A DNA stretch of 64,000 nt, taken from NCBI RefSeq assembly GCF_000931445.1, contig NZ_CP010849.1:186001-250000 (forward strand), in the 5' to 3' direction. Positions within the stretch are counted from its first letter, which is position 1, and each line of letters begins with the position of its first letter. Below the pieces are notes generated by a model. That model did no database searches and was not told the origin of the DNA. It worked only from the letters and a program-made list of their open reading frames with translations. The translations under genes were made by a program, and so were the position numbers. This stretch comes from Streptomyces cyaneogriseus subsp. noncyanogenus. Its GTDB lineage: Bacteria; Actinomycetota; Actinomycetes; Streptomycetales; Streptomycetaceae. Of this stretch, positions 44,200-54,535 are shown piece by piece.

Positions 44200-45165
44200 T
44201 CACAGCACGCGGACGGCCGACTCGGCGTGCTGCCGGGCCAGCCGCAGCGTCTGCAGGCTCTCGTAGCCGAGCTGGGCGCGGACGTGGTGGCGGGCGTCCT
44301 CCAGGGTGGCGCCGGCGCCCAGTGTGCGGGCGATGTCCTTCTCGCGCAGGACGACATGGTGCTGGGAGACCACGGTGACGCCCCTCTCGTCGGGCACCAG
44401 CGACCACTCGCCGCAGTGCGCCGCGACCAGCTTCCGGGTCGCCGTGTCCTTGTGCACGATGCGCCCGGCGTGCGGGAAACACACCCGCACCGACTCCACG
44501 GTGTGGGTGCCGCCGTCGGCCGCGGCCAGGCCCATGGTGACCTTCTGGACGCCCACCTGGGGCTCGGCCAGGTCGACGCGGCGCACGTGCGGGACCTGTC
44601 CGGGCCAGTCCGCCACGTCGTAGAGGAAGCCGTAGACGAGTTCGGCAGGCCCCTTGACCCGCACCGACTCCTCGAACGACAGGACCAGCTCGTCCAGCCG
44701 CGCCCACCGCTCCGCCAGGAACCGCAGACTTCTCAGATCGGAATGGGCGTTGGCGATCGTGGCCTGCTCCAGCCACGCCACGTCCTCGGGCCGGTCGCCC
44801 ACGGCGGTGAACTCGTGCTCCACGGTCAGCCGGCAGCGGTCGGGCCCCAGCGGCTGCACCGACCAGACACCGCCCATCGACTCCGCGGGCTCCATGATCT
44901 GGTCCTGGTGGAAGGAGATCCGGCGCCGCGCGGAGTCCTGGACGCGCCCGGACGTCCAGGACTTGACCTGCCCGTCGGCCAGGCACCACATCCGCAGCCG
45001 CTCACGGACACCGTCGAAGTCCAGCCGCTCCACGTACACGTTCGGCGGGAAGTACAGCGGCCAGCGCTCCGCATCCGCGATCAACCCGTAGACGACTCCC
45101 GCGGGCGCGGCCACATCGACCGCGTGCGAAAGACGGCGTACCCGCTCACCCGGCACCAAGACCAC
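44200..45165 (-). CDS. Di-domain SRPBCC aromatase/cyclase-like protein
   Basis: A 321-residue protein with two tandem SRPBCC (START-like) domains of the type II polyketide aromatase/cyclase family. The first starts SHAVDVAAPAGVVYGLIADAERWPLYFPP, the second SVRVKGPAELVYGFLYDVADWPGQVPHV. I choose GTG 45165, because GAGGAGA lies just upstream; the frame extends but the leader has no family similarity. Upstream at 45266-45292 lies a canonical TCGAG SARP box. No minimal type II PKS genes are in the window, so an aromatic polyketide role is unsupported; lipid binding or cyclisation of another substrate is possible. It may be a relic of another cluster. Confidence 0.85.
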   Translation of the reverse strand: MVLVPGERVRRLSHAVDVAAPAGVVYGLIADAERWPLYFPPNVYVERLDFDGVRERLRMWCLADGQVKSWTSGRVQDSARRRISFHQDQIMEPAESMGGVWSVQPLGPDRCRLTVEHEFTAVGDRPEDVAWLEQATIANAHSDLRSLRFLAERWARLDELVLSFEESVRVKGPAELVYGFLYDVADWPGQVPHVRRVDLAEPQVGVQKVTMGLAAADGGTHTVESVRVCFPHAGRIVHKDTATRKLVAAHCGEWSLVPDERGVTVVSQHHVVLREKDIARTLGAGATLEDARHHVRAQLGYESLQTLRLARQHAESAVRVL

Positions 45166-45253
45166 CTTCTCTCCTCGCAGGAGGGCCGCCCGGCCACCGT
45201 GCGCGGAGCACACGGCCGGCACGCCTTCCGGACGGCCGTATTCCGACCCAGAC

Positions 45254-45292
45254 TCTCCGGAGCCGCTCGACACGCGCCGGAATCCCGCTCGA
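45254..45292 (-). promoter_or_regulatory. Canonical SARP box, four heptamers
   Basis: On the minus strand TCGAGCG, TCCGGCG, TCGAGCG and CGGAGAG follow each other with 4-base gaps (11-base period); the two perfect TCGAGCG words are 22 bases apart. The array lies about 100-125 bases before the cyclase-like gene at 45165. Confidence 0.75.
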
Positions 45293-45492
45293 GCCGCTCC
45301 CCAGGCCCGCTCGCCCGGCAGCAGCCCGGGGCCCACAGGGCCCAGGAGCCGGGAGTGCGGGCAACCGGGGCGGAGCGGGGATGCGGTGTCGGAACGCGGC
45401 ACCGGAAGCAGGGGGCGCGGCGGTGCCCGAGGGGCGGCATCCCGGAAGGGGGCGGGGCGCACAGGGACCGGGAGCGCGGCGGGAAGGCGGAG

Positions 45493-45600
45493 CGGCTCCC
45501 CGGTGGGGCGGGGACGCGGAACGGTGCAGGAGGCGCGGCTCCCCGGTGGGGCGGGGACGCGGAACGGTGCAGGAGGCGCGGCTCCCCGGTGGGGCGGGGC
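45493..45600. repeat. 43-bp tandem repeat, about 2.5 copies
   Basis: A 43-base unit starting CGGCTCCCCGGTGGGGCGGG recurs at 45493, 45536 and 45579. It lies in the 552-base gap between the cyclase-like gene and a SARP gene. Further GGTGCGGTGGGGCGGGAC-like repeats fill 45640-45710. No gene is apparent in the gap. Confidence 0.8.
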
Positions 45601-45717
45601 GGCGCGGGACGGTGACGGCCCGGTGGAGCGGGGCGGTGGTGCGGGGCGGGACGGTGCGCGGTGGTGCGGTGGGGCGGGACGGTGCGCGGTGGGGCGGGAC
45701 GGTGGGGTGGTGCGGGT

Positions 45718-46539
45718 TCAGGCGGCGTAGAGGTCGAACGTGGAGCTGCGCCGTGGTCCGGCGGCGACGTCGAGCTGGGGGTCGACGGCCAGCATGGCCT
45801 GGTGCAGCCGCTGCACCTGCGGGGAGGGCTCGACGCCCAGTTCCTCTATCAGGCGGATGCGCAGCCTGCGGTAGATGTCGAGGGCGGACGCCTGCCGGCC
45901 CGACCGGTACAGCGCCACCATGGCCTGGGAGTGCAGGCCTTCGTGCTGGGGGTAGCGTGCGGTCAGTTCGGTGAGCTCGGCGATGAGTTCGGAGTGCCGG
46001 CCCAGCCGCAGGTCGGCGTCGATGCGCCGTTCGACGGTGCCCAGGCGGCTCTCCTCCAGGCGCATGACCTCTATCTCGAGGATCGGCCCGACGCGTACGT
46101 CGACCAGCGCCGGCCCGCGCCACAGCGACAGTGCCCGGCGGAAGCAGTCGGCCGAGCCGTTGTCGTCGCCGGACTCGAAGGCCGACCGGCCCTCGGTGAT
46201 CATGCGTTCGTACTCGTGCACGTCCACGCTCTCGGCCGGTATCTGCATCAGATAGCCGCCGTGCCGGGTGGCGAGGACTTCCTTGGCCGCGCCGGGGGCG
46301 TCGGGCCCCATCGCGGTCCCCAGCCGTCTGCGCAGTTGGAGGATGTAGGTCTGCAGTGTGGTGAGCGCGCTGGGTGGCGGCTCGGTGCCCCAGATCTCCT
46401 CCATGAGCATGGGAACGGGCATGACCCGTCCCGGGTAGAGGGCGAGCAGAGACAGAATCTGCCGCGGCTTGCCGGCCGTCGGGACAATCGATCCCCCGTT
46501 GACCTCGGCACTCAACGGTCCCAGAACCTGAATCTTCAC
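45718..46539 (-). CDS. SARP-family activator
   Basis: A 273-residue SARP: winged helix about 1-97 (MKIQVLGPLSAEVNGGSIVP to TTLQTYILQLRRRLG) and BTAD about 105-260 with LSLWRGPALVDVRVG and MVALYRSGRQASALDIYRRLR. The GTG at 46539 follows GGAGAAACCA, which fits better than the upstream in-frame ATG. It belongs to the same subgroup as the SARP at 47664 (both have HGGYLM/PGGYLL and LRLGRH segments). It lies upstream of the cyclase-like gene in the same direction. Confidence 0.93.
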   Translation of the reverse strand: MKIQVLGPLSAEVNGGSIVPTAGKPRQILSLLALYPGRVMPVPMLMEEIWGTEPPPSALTTLQTYILQLRRRLGTAMGPDAPGAAKEVLATRHGGYLMQIPAESVDVHEYERMITEGRSAFESGDDNGSADCFRRALSLWRGPALVDVRVGPILEIEVMRLEESRLGTVERRIDADLRLGRHSELIAELTELTARYPQHEGLHSQAMVALYRSGRQASALDIYRRLRIRLIEELGVEPSPQVQRLHQAMLAVDPQLDVAAGPRRSSTFDLYAA

Positions 46540-46906
46540 TGGTTTCTCCGTATCTCGTCGAGTTCTCTCAGTGACCGATCCCGTCGCCGCGAGCACACTA
46601 GCCGGAATTGCCCGACACCCCCCTTTCCGTCGACCAGGGTTCAAGGACATTCCAACCGGGCCGGGCGGAACGCGAATGGGGATGCTCGAGGAAGAACAAA
46701 ATCCCCCTGGAGCCGGACTCGCGCGGAAATCGCGCCACACTGTTGCCCTCTCGCCCCTTATCCCGCGACAGGCAGCACGGGAACACGGAAAAAGGAGAGG
46801 CCAGGGCCCCGGACACCCGAAAGAAGAAAGGGAGTGGGGTGGGCTGGTGGTGCGGTGCCCGGCGCCGCCCGGACCCGCCGGACCCCGGCCCCGTCACCGC
46901 CCGGAC

Positions 46907-47070
46907 CCGCCAAACTTTGGGCCGGGACGTCTGGCCCCGCCGGACTTTGGGCCGCGGCGTCTGGCCCCGCCGGACTTTGGGCCGAGGGGTCTGGCGCCGC
47001 CGGACTTTGGGCCGAGGGGTCTGGCGCCGCCGGACTTTGGGCCGAGGACTCTGGCCCGCCGGACTCCGGG
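46907..47070. repeat. 30-bp tandem repeat, about 5.5 copies
   Basis: Units begin at 46907, 46937, 46967, 46997, 47027 and 47056, each starting CCGCC(G/A)(G/A)ACTTTGGGCCG. The period is a multiple of three, but no frame has a start signal. There are no unique spacers, so it is a minisatellite and not a CRISPR array. Confidence 0.85.
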
Positions 47071-47399
47071 GCCGGGCCATCGGGGCCGGCCGCCGCCCGG
47101 GCGGGGCGTTGCGTTCCGGGTCGGCTGCCGGTCACCGGCCGCCGGATGGTGCGCGGGACGGGCCCTGTCACGTACACCGGCCCGCGTCCGCCCGGCTGCC
47201 CGTGTCCTGTGCCGGGCCGTCCCGCCACGAGCTTCGGCCTCTTCCGCCGCCCGCCCGGCGGGCGGGGCTTCTCCCCCACCCGCCGGACACGGAAGGCCCT
47301 CCCCCCGCCTGCCGGACATGGAGGTCCCTTACGCCGGCCGGCCCGCCCGCGCCGAGGGGCTGGCCGCCCGCCGGGCACCGGGGGCCTTCCCGCCCGCCC

Positions 47400-47495
47400 G
47401 CCGGGCGCTGGGGGTCTTCCCCCGCCCGCCTGCCGGGCGCTGGGGGTCTTCCCCCGCCCGCCTGCCGGGCGCTGGGGCCTTCCCGCCCGCCGCCC
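47400..47495. repeat. 32-bp tandem repeat, three copies
   Basis: Units beginning GCCGGGCGCTGGGGGTCTTC occur at 47400, 47432 and 47464 in perfect 32-base period before diverging. Confidence 0.8.
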
Positions 47496-47595
47496 GTCGC
47501 CCGCCGGGGGCCGGGGGCCGGGGTGGTCTCTCGCTCTCCCGGGGGCCCTTCGGTCCGGGCGGGTGCCCGGGGTGTTCCTCTTCGGGGGCGGGTGC

Positions 47596-47636
47596 GTGTT
47601 CGCCCGCCGCCGTGTTCCGCGGCGGCGGGCGAACAC
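47596..47636 (-). terminator. Terminator after the SARP gene at 47664
   Basis: A perfect 17-bp stem (47596-47612 with 47620-47636) with a 7-base loop lies 28 bases downstream of the SARP stop. Confidence 0.8.
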
Positions 47637-47663
47637 ACCCCGGGGAGGGGCGGGGGGTGGTGG

Positions 47664-48485
47664 TCAGCTGGTGGGGGCGAGCCGTTCGGTGACGCTGTCG
47701 GGCGCCGTGGCCATGGACTCGGGGCCGGCCATGAGGATGGAGCGCTGCAGCCGCCGCAGCGCCGCGGACGGTTCCAGGCCGAGTTCGCGCACGAGGGTGG
47801 AGCGCAGTCCCTGGTAGACGCTCAGGGCCTCACCGCGCCGTCCGGAGCGGTGCAGCGCGAGCATGAACTGGGCGTGGAGGGACTCGTGGGTGCGGTAACG
47901 GTTCACCAGGACGGTGAGTTCGGCCAGTACCTCGCGGTGCCGGCCGAGCCGCAGGTCGGCCTCGATGCGCTGGTCGAGTGCGCACAGGCGGCTCTCGTCC
48001 AGGCGTTTGATCTCCATCTCCAGCTGGGTGCCGGCCTGTACGTCGGCGAAGGGTGTGCCCGACCACAGCAGCAGTGCCTCGCTCAGCTGCCGGGCCGCGC
48101 CGGGGAAGTCGCCGGCGTCCATGCACCGGTAGCCCGCTCCGGCGAGCCGCTCGAACTCGCGGACGTCGCTGCGGCCGCCTCCGCCGCAGAGCAGGTAGCC
48201 GCCGGGGGTGGTCACCAGCACGTCCTTGGCGGTGCGTCCCGCGGGGTCGTTCTTCAGGGCGGTGGTGATCAGTTCGCGCAGTTGCAGGACGTAGGTCTGC
48301 AAGGTGGTGCGGGCGCTGCGCGGCGGGGTGGTGCCCCACAGCTCCTCCATCAGGGCCGAGACCGGCACCACCCGGTCGGCGTGCAGTGCCAACAGGGCAA
48401 GGACCTGCCGTGGCTTGGGGGCCGTGGGCGTGATGGAGACCTGGTTCTCCTGTACCGCCAACGCGCCGAGTACGTCGATGTCCAC
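47664..48485 (-). CDS. SARP-family activator under an ARE-like box
   Basis: A 273-residue SARP. The GTG at 48485 (VDIDVLGALAVQENQVSITP) follows GGGAGA at 4-5 bases; the frame further upstream has no signal. The winged helix spans about 1-95 and the BTAD has LLLWSGTPFADVQAG and MLALHRSGRRGEALSVYQGLR. An almost perfect 29-base palindrome (48566-48594) sits about 80-110 bases upstream and matches the autoregulatory elements bound by gamma-butyrolactone receptors. I infer that hormone-controlled derepression of this SARP starts the cluster's cascade. Confidence 0.93.
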   Translation of the reverse strand: MDIDVLGALAVQENQVSITPTAPKPRQVLALLALHADRVVPVSALMEELWGTTPPRSARTTLQTYVLQLRELITTALKNDPAGRTAKDVLVTTPGGYLLCGGGGRSDVREFERLAGAGYRCMDAGDFPGAARQLSEALLLWSGTPFADVQAGTQLEMEIKRLDESRLCALDQRIEADLRLGRHREVLAELTVLVNRYRTHESLHAQFMLALHRSGRRGEALSVYQGLRSTLVRELGLEPSAALRRLQRSILMAGPESMATAPDSVTERLAPTS

Positions 48486-48565
48486 AGCGTCTCCCTGACG
48501 TGGATGCCGCTCGCGGGGGCGATCCCCACCACGCACAGATTCAAGAAGATGCCGGACCCCCTGTC

Positions 48566-48594
48566 AATACAAAACCGCATAGCTGGTTTGTATT
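48566..48594. promoter_or_regulatory. ARE-like palindrome (GBL/avenolide receptor operator)
   Basis: AATACAAAACC and GGTTTGTATT flank an 8-base centre; only two positions, besides the central one, are unpaired in 29 bases. The low GC of this patch is unlike its surroundings. It is the best ARE in the window and lies in the SARP promoter at 48485. Confidence 0.8.
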
Positions 48595-48651
48595 TTTTCG
48601 GTGGGATTCGACTGGCCCGCCTCTCACCTGCGGTGGCCCGACGAGCCGTCT

Positions 48652-48667
48652 TCGAGGCTCTGTTGAG
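48652..48667. promoter_or_regulatory. Possible SARP box upstream of the ARE
   Basis: TCGAG at 48652 and TTGAG at 48663 are 11 bases apart, about 60 bases beyond the ARE. They could allow auto- or cross-regulation by a SARP. Confidence 0.4.
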
Positions 48668-48739
48668 CGGGGGACGGCTCGCCGGGTGCTCACCACGGGG
48701 GTGCGGCGCTCGCCGGGGGTGGTGCCCGGCGGGGGGTGT

Positions 48740-49420
48740 TCAGGCGCCAAAACAGCTTGAACGGTTTGCTGGGTGGGGGTGGCGGGGCGGGTCGGTGCGG
48801 TGCGGGGCGGAGCCGTGCGGGGCCAGCGCGGGCAGCCGGCCGGGGGCGGCCAGGCGGGGCAGCATCAGGTCCCAGTACTGGCCCAGGACGCGCCGGGAGA
48901 CCCAGGCGGGGTCCTTGGCGCCCAGGACCTCGAAGCCCACGGTGGCCGCGACGACGGCGGCGGACGCCTGGGCGGGCGAGACGCCGTCGGCGAGCTCGCC
49001 CTGCTGCTGGGCGGTGTGCAGGACGCGGCGGACCCAGCGCTGCCACTCCCGGTACAGGTCCGCGGCCTGATCGCGGCGCGGGGCGGTGCCGGTCAGCTCG
49101 AAGCCGGCCCGCACCACCACGTCCCGCTCCAGGCTGCCCAGCAGGCCGTGGGTGGCGTCCACGAGCCGCTGCAGCGCGCTGTCCTGGCACTGCTCGGCGT
49201 CGCGGGTGATGCGGCGCAGGGTGTCGACGGCGGCGGCCTCCACGGCCTGGGCCAGGACGTGCTTGTTGGCGAAGTGGAAGTGCAGCGCCCCGTTGCTGAC
49301 GCCGGCCCTCTTGCTGATGGTGCTCAGGGTCGTCGACACGAAGCCGTCCTCGGCGAACGCCTCGGCGGCCGCCCGCATCAGTGACTGCCGTGTGCGCTCG
49401 GCACGTTCTTGCTGCACCAT
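48740..49420 (-). CDS. TetR-family regulator, GBL-receptor-like
   Basis: A 226-residue TetR protein. The N-terminal helix-turn-helix (RTRQSLMRAAAEAFAEDGFVSTTLSTISKRAGVSNGALHFHFANKHVLAQAV) has the pattern of ArpA/ScbR-type receptors. The ligand domain contains VRAGFELTGTAPRRDQAADLYREWQRW, whose conserved Trp is typical of receptor or pseudo-receptor proteins. A Pro/His-rich tail follows residue 200. ATG 49420 follows AGGAGAG closely. It probably binds AREs such as those at 48566, 51168 and 56329. It might be a pseudo-receptor that answers to the antibiotic rather than the hormone. Confidence 0.92.
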   Translation of the reverse strand: MVQQERAERTRQSLMRAAAEAFAEDGFVSTTLSTISKRAGVSNGALHFHFANKHVLAQAVEAAAVDTLRRITRDAEQCQDSALQRLVDATHGLLGSLERDVVVRAGFELTGTAPRRDQAADLYREWQRWVRRVLHTAQQQGELADGVSPAQASAAVVAATVGFEVLGAKDPAWVSRRVLGQYWDLMLPRLAAPGRLPALAPHGSAPHRTDPPRHPHPANRSSCFGA

Positions 49421-49514
49421 CGTGTCTCTCCTGAGGTGGAAAATGTGCGGGCCCGGGTGCGGCCCTGGGCCGCCGCTGCGGCCGGTGTGCCAACCCCCCA
49501 GCGGGTGCCCGGGG

Positions 49515-51107
<1,593 letters not shown>

Positions 51108-51167
51108 GGCAGTCCCTTCCCTTTCACATCGGCGCGGGCACGGCCGGCGGGACCGCACGCGCAGAGT

Positions 51168-51193
51168 AACAAACCGCGTGGGCGGTTTCATGG
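51168..51193. promoter_or_regulatory. ARE-like box upstream of acyl-CoA carboxylase beta
   Basis: AAACCG and CGGTTT arms with a 6-base centre lie about 60-85 bases before the carboxylase start, in the 148-base gap after the epsilon gene. The pattern is that of GBL-receptor sites. Confidence 0.6.
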
Positions 51194-51255
51194 GGTGGGG
51201 CGGGACGGAAACAGCCGGACACCCGCCACCACCGGCCGCCGCCCCGCAGACACGC

Positions 51256-51489
51256 TCAACGCCAGCTGCCGGGAGCCCGGTAGCCCCCCGCCCGCTCCCC
51301 GCGCTCCCACAGCACCGCACCGTCCTGACCGCCCCCGGCCCCCGCGGCACCGTCCACGGCGCCCTCCGCGCCGCCCGCGCACCGGGCCAGCAGCGACAAC
51401 AGCGTCACGGCCACCGCGGCGACCTCTTCATCCGTGGCCCGCCCACGCTCGATCCTGAGCCAGGCCGCACGCCCTCCCACACCGTCCAC
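51256..51489 (-). CDS. Acyl-CoA carboxylase epsilon subunit
   Basis: A 77-residue protein that fits the actinobacterial acyl-CoA carboxylase epsilon family: LRIERGRATDEEVAAVAVTL near the N terminus, an Ala/Gly-rich middle, and the C-terminal ERGERAGGYRAPGSWR matching the family's W-containing end. The GTG at 51489 follows GAGGAGGG; a second GTG at 51480 is possible. It lies directly upstream of the beta subunit in the same direction, the usual order. The epsilon subunit binds and activates the carboxyltransferase core. It is easily missed because of its size and repeat-rich upstream DNA. Confidence 0.8.
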   Translation of the reverse strand: MDGVGGRAAWLRIERGRATDEEVAAVAVTLLSLLARCAGGAEGAVDGAAGAGGGQDGAVLWERGERAGGYRAPGSWR

Positions 51490-52536
51490 ACACCCCTCCT
51501 CACCCCTTTCGGCCCACCGTCCAACCCCCCGCTCAAGACACGCTCTAATCCCACCGGAGCCCCACCACCCGACCCACCGGATACCGGCAGCACCCCCGCC
51601 CCCGGACCCGGACAGCCGCCCCGCCACCCGCCCCACAGGACGACCCGGCGCGCAGCACAGCACGACGTACGGCACGGCCCGGCGCACGGGACGGCACGGC
51701 CCGGTGTACGGGACGGCACGGCCCGGTGTACGGGACGGCACGGCCCGGCGTACGGGACGGCACGGCCCGGTGTACGGGACGGCGTTGGCGTACGGGACAG
51801 CACGGGACGGTCCGGCACGGCCCGGTGTGCCGGGGACGGCCCGGCCCGCACGCGGGGCGGGGGCGTGCCGGCCTGCGGAAGCAGCGAGGCGGGTCATCGG
51901 CCCCGGGCCGGGGCCCGCCGCCTGCCACGGCCCCTCAAGCCGCGATACGGCACGGCTCCCCGGCGTACGACGGCGCAGACGCGGCACGGCCCCGGCATAC
52001 CGGAAACGGCCCCTGCGCATGACAACCCGACGCACGGGCGGGACGCGTACGGTGCGGGGCGGACCTCAGGACGCGGGGCCAGGGCGGGCTCTGGGGCCGG
52101 GGGCGGGGCGAGCGCCAGGGGCAGGGCGGGCGCCCGGGGGCAGGGTGGGCGCCGGGGGCAGGGTGGGCGCCGGGGCCGGGGGCGGGCCGAGCGCCTGGGG
52201 GCAGGTGTCCGCATACGAGGCGGGGGTGCGCGCGGAAGGGACCGTACGGGGTGCCCCGTACGGGGTGGTGCGTACGGGGGCCGGGGGGTGCGGGGCCGGG
52301 GCGGGATGCCGTTTCCTGGCGGGTCCGCCGCCCCGGCGGGCGGCCCGGCGAGCCGGGCCGCGGGCCGGTGACGCCCGTTGCCGCGCCCCTCCGGCGGATG
52401 CACCCGCCCGTCGTCCCGCCTGGCACAATCCCCGTGACCGCGCCGGCCGGCTCCCGGCGCCCCACCACCCCGCCCTGCTCCGGTGTCCGGCCCGGCGATC
52501 CCGCTTCGGTGTCCGGCCCGGCGGCAAGGCAAGCGG
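51490..52536. other. 1-kb repeat-rich intergenic stretch
   Basis: Between the epsilon subunit and a small conserved gene lies GC-rich DNA with a 22-bp tandem repeat (51682-51784), an 18-bp repeat of GGGCGCCGGGGGCAGGGT type near 52130-52185, and multiple ACGGCACGG words. I find no convincing gene; the long frames are repeat-driven. Confidence 0.5.
51682..51784. repeat. 22-bp tandem repeat, about 4.7 copies
   Basis: Units of G(T/C)G(T/C)ACGGGACGGCACGGCCCG start at 51682, 51704, 51726, 51748 and 51770. There are no spacers and it is not coding. Confidence 0.8.
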
Positions 52537-52827
52537 CTACGCGTCGGCAGCGCCACCGCCCGGGCCGGCACACGCCCACCAGGCGGTCACACGGGCGGCC
52601 ACCGCGTCGCACCGCACGCCCAGCGCGTCGAGACCGAAGTGGTCCTCCAGCTCATACCGCAGGAACGCAGCGATCTCCTCCTGGCCCGCGCCACCGTGAA
52701 GCCGCCCGAGCAGAGGGGCGAGCATGCAGTCGTACTCGTCCGGCACGGCATCCGCGACGCCGACCGGATCCCACTCGTTGAGCAGACACCGCAGGTCCCT
52801 CACGGCGGAAGTGCTCCAGGGCCTCAT
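52537..52827 (-). CDS. Small conserved protein of unknown function
   Basis: A 96-residue acidic protein (MRPWSTSAVRDLRCLLNEWDPVGVADAVPDEYDCMLAPLLGRLHGGAGQEEIAAFLRYELEDHFGLDA). I recognise a pattern common in small Streptomyces hypothetical proteins (LLNEWDPIGV...DEYDCMxxPLL...HFGL), but no function. The start is ATG 52825-52827, with a GTG codon just before it. No strong ribosome site is visible. It has no obvious pathway role. Confidence 0.6.
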   Translation of the reverse strand: MRPWSTSAVRDLRCLLNEWDPVGVADAVPDEYDCMLAPLLGRLHGGAGQEEIAAFLRYELEDHFGLDALGVRCDAVAARVTAWWACAGPGGGAADA

Positions 52828-53299
52828 CACCCCAGACTGCCACCAACCAGCGACCGCCCCTCACCCGCCCCCGCCGCAACGGCGACGGCGACGGCGACGG
52901 CACACTCTCCCCACCACCCCGCACAGCCGGGCGGGGAAAGCGACCACCAGCACCCAACCGGACCGGACCCGCGGACCCGCGGGCCGGCCGGCCCGACACC
53001 GCCCGCCCCCGCCCCTGCCCGCCACACCCCCCGCCCGCTGCCCGCTGCCCGCTGCCGGCCCGCGCGGCCACGCCGGGCAGACGACACCGACGCGGTGACA
53101 CCCCCCGCACCCGCACCGGCGGGCGACGAGACCAGGAGACCGGGCGGGGGGAGGGAGCAGGGGCCGGGACACGACGGGCGGACGCGGGCCGGGCGAGAGG
53201 GGGACGGGCAGGTGCGGGCCGAGCGGAAGGGAACCCGGCAGGCGGAAACCGGGCAGAGGGCGGGACAGGGGTGGGTGGGGGTGGGGGTGGGGGTGGGGG
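52828..53299. other. 472-base intergenic stretch with a G-quadruplex-like run
   Basis: C-rich DNA with no gene that I can support. At 53271-53299 the plus strand has five G runs in GGGTGGGGGTGGGGG order immediately after the P450 stop, a strong G-quadruplex candidate. Its mRNA complement is C-rich, so any effect would be at DNA level. Confidence 0.5.
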
Positions 53300-54535
53300 T
53301 CAGGCCGCGGACGGCTGGAGCACGACCGGGAGACTGCTGTAGCCGTTGATGATGAAGGACGGCACCGGGTCGATCTCCTCCACCGGGCGGGCCAGAGCCA
53401 TACCCGGGAAACGCTCGAAGAGCGCCGCCAGAGCGACACCGGCCTCCATCCGCGCCAGCGGAGCACCCAGACAGAAATGGACACCGTGCCCGAACCCCAG
53501 CCCGTCACGGCGATCGGCACGCAGCACATCGAACACGGCCGCGTCCTCACCATGCTGCTCGGGATCCAGCCCCGCGGCCGCGAACGAGACCAGGATCGGA
53601 TCACCCTTCTCTATCAGCACACCGTCCAGCTCGATGTCCTCCACCGCGAACCGCATCGGCGAATACGCCGCGGCCGCCCGCGTCCGCATCGTCTCCGCGA
53701 TCACGTCCTCCCAGCCGGCCCGGCCCGCACGCACATGCCCCAACTGCTCCGGATGAGCCAGCAACGCAGCCACCGCGTTGGTCAGCAGCGTCGACGTCGT
53801 CTCCTGCCCCGCCGCGATCATCAGATTCAGCGTCCCCAGCAACTCCTGCCCGGAAAGCCCCTCCCCCCGGTCCCGGACCGCGATCAGCGCCGACGTCAGA
53901 TCATCCCCCGGCACCTCCTGCTTGGCCGCCACCAGCTCCGCCAGCATCCCGAACACCCGGGCCTGCGCCGCCGTCATCTCCTGCGCCGACACCGACGTAC
54001 TGAACACCGTCTGCATCGCCTCGCACAGCCTGCGCCCCGGCTCCTCCTCCACCCCGAACAGATCACAGATCACCTGCATCGGAAGCCGCTCACAGAACAC
54101 AGCCCGCAGATCCACCACCTGCCCCGCCGGCACCCCCGCCAACGACCCCAGCAACCCGGCCACATTACGCTCCACCCCGGGCCGCAACGCCTGCGTACGC
54201 CGCACCGTGAACGCACCCGCCACCAACCGGCGCAACCGCGCATGCCGCTCCCCGTACGTGAACAGCATGTTCTCCACCGCCACCCACGGAAACAACGGCC
54301 ACTCCTGCGTGATCCGCCCCTCCACGAACGCCGGCCAGTGCTGCCGCGCATCCTTCGACACCCGCCGGTCCCTCAGCAACCGTCTGACATACCCCGGCCG
54401 CACCACCGCCCAGGCCATCACCCCACCCGGCAACTCCACCCGGACCGCAGGCCCCCCCTCCCTCAACACAGCGGCCTCACCCGCCAGATCCCGCCCCAGA
54501 ACATCCAACGCATACGGACAAGCAACTGCTTCCAT
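53300..54535 (-). CDS. Cytochrome P450 (Cyp17-like candidate for autoregulator synthesis)
   Basis: A 411-residue P450: heme ligand Cys355 in [17 protein letters not shown]-helix [11 protein letters not shown], ExxR ETMRTRA and C-helix [14 protein letters not shown] 54535 follows GGGAG. With the TetR receptor (55535) and the acyl-CoA oxidase (57590) it forms the same gene set as cyp17-avaR1-aco, which makes and senses avenolide in S. avermitilis. I infer that it oxidises the hormone precursor. A tailoring role in the antibiotic pathway is the alternative. Its third codon positions are extremely G-rich. Confidence 0.88.
   Translation of the reverse strand: MEAVACPYALDVLGRDLAGEAAVLREGGPAVRVELPGGVMAWAVVRPGYVRRLLRDRRVSKDARQHWPAFVEGRITQEWPLFPWVAVENMLFTYGERHARLRRLVAGAFTVRRTQALRPGVERNVAGLLGSLAGVPAGQVVDLRAVFCERLPMQVICDLFGVEEEPGRRLCEAMQTVFSTSVSAQEMTAAQARVFGMLAELVAAKQEVPGDDLTSALIAVRDRGEGLSGQELLGTLNLMIAAGQETTSTLLTNAVAALLAHPEQLGHVRAGRAGWEDVIAETMRTRAAAAYSPMRFAVEDIELDGVLIEKGDPILVSFAAAGLDPEQHGEDAAVFDVLRADRRDGLGFGHGVHFCLGAPLARMEAGVALAALFERFPGMALARPVEEIDPVPSFIINGYSSLPVVLQPSAA

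Larger units (their letters stand above)
46540..47663. other. 1.1-kb intergenic stretch between two SARP genes
   Basis: The first 250 bases are the least GC-rich in this part and presumably contain the SARP promoter. The remainder is occupied by two tandem-repeat arrays and a 17-bp hairpin. Long reading frames here exist in several frames at once, as expected for GC-rich repeats, and none has a recognisable product. Confidence 0.55.

Noticed and set aside
44200..45165. Evidence for an aromatic type II polyketide cluster
   Set aside because: Only the cyclase-like gene is present. Ketosynthase alpha/beta and ketoreductase genes are absent from the window.
46907..47070. The 30-bp repeat array as a CRISPR or repeat protein
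   Set aside because: The units are contiguous with no spacers and no cas genes are nearby. The reading frames over it have no start signals and are open in several frames at once.
46608..49070. A plus-strand 820-codon frame over the SARP at 47664
   Set aside because: It is composed of Arg/Pro/Gly-rich repeats and runs antisense to a clear SARP gene.
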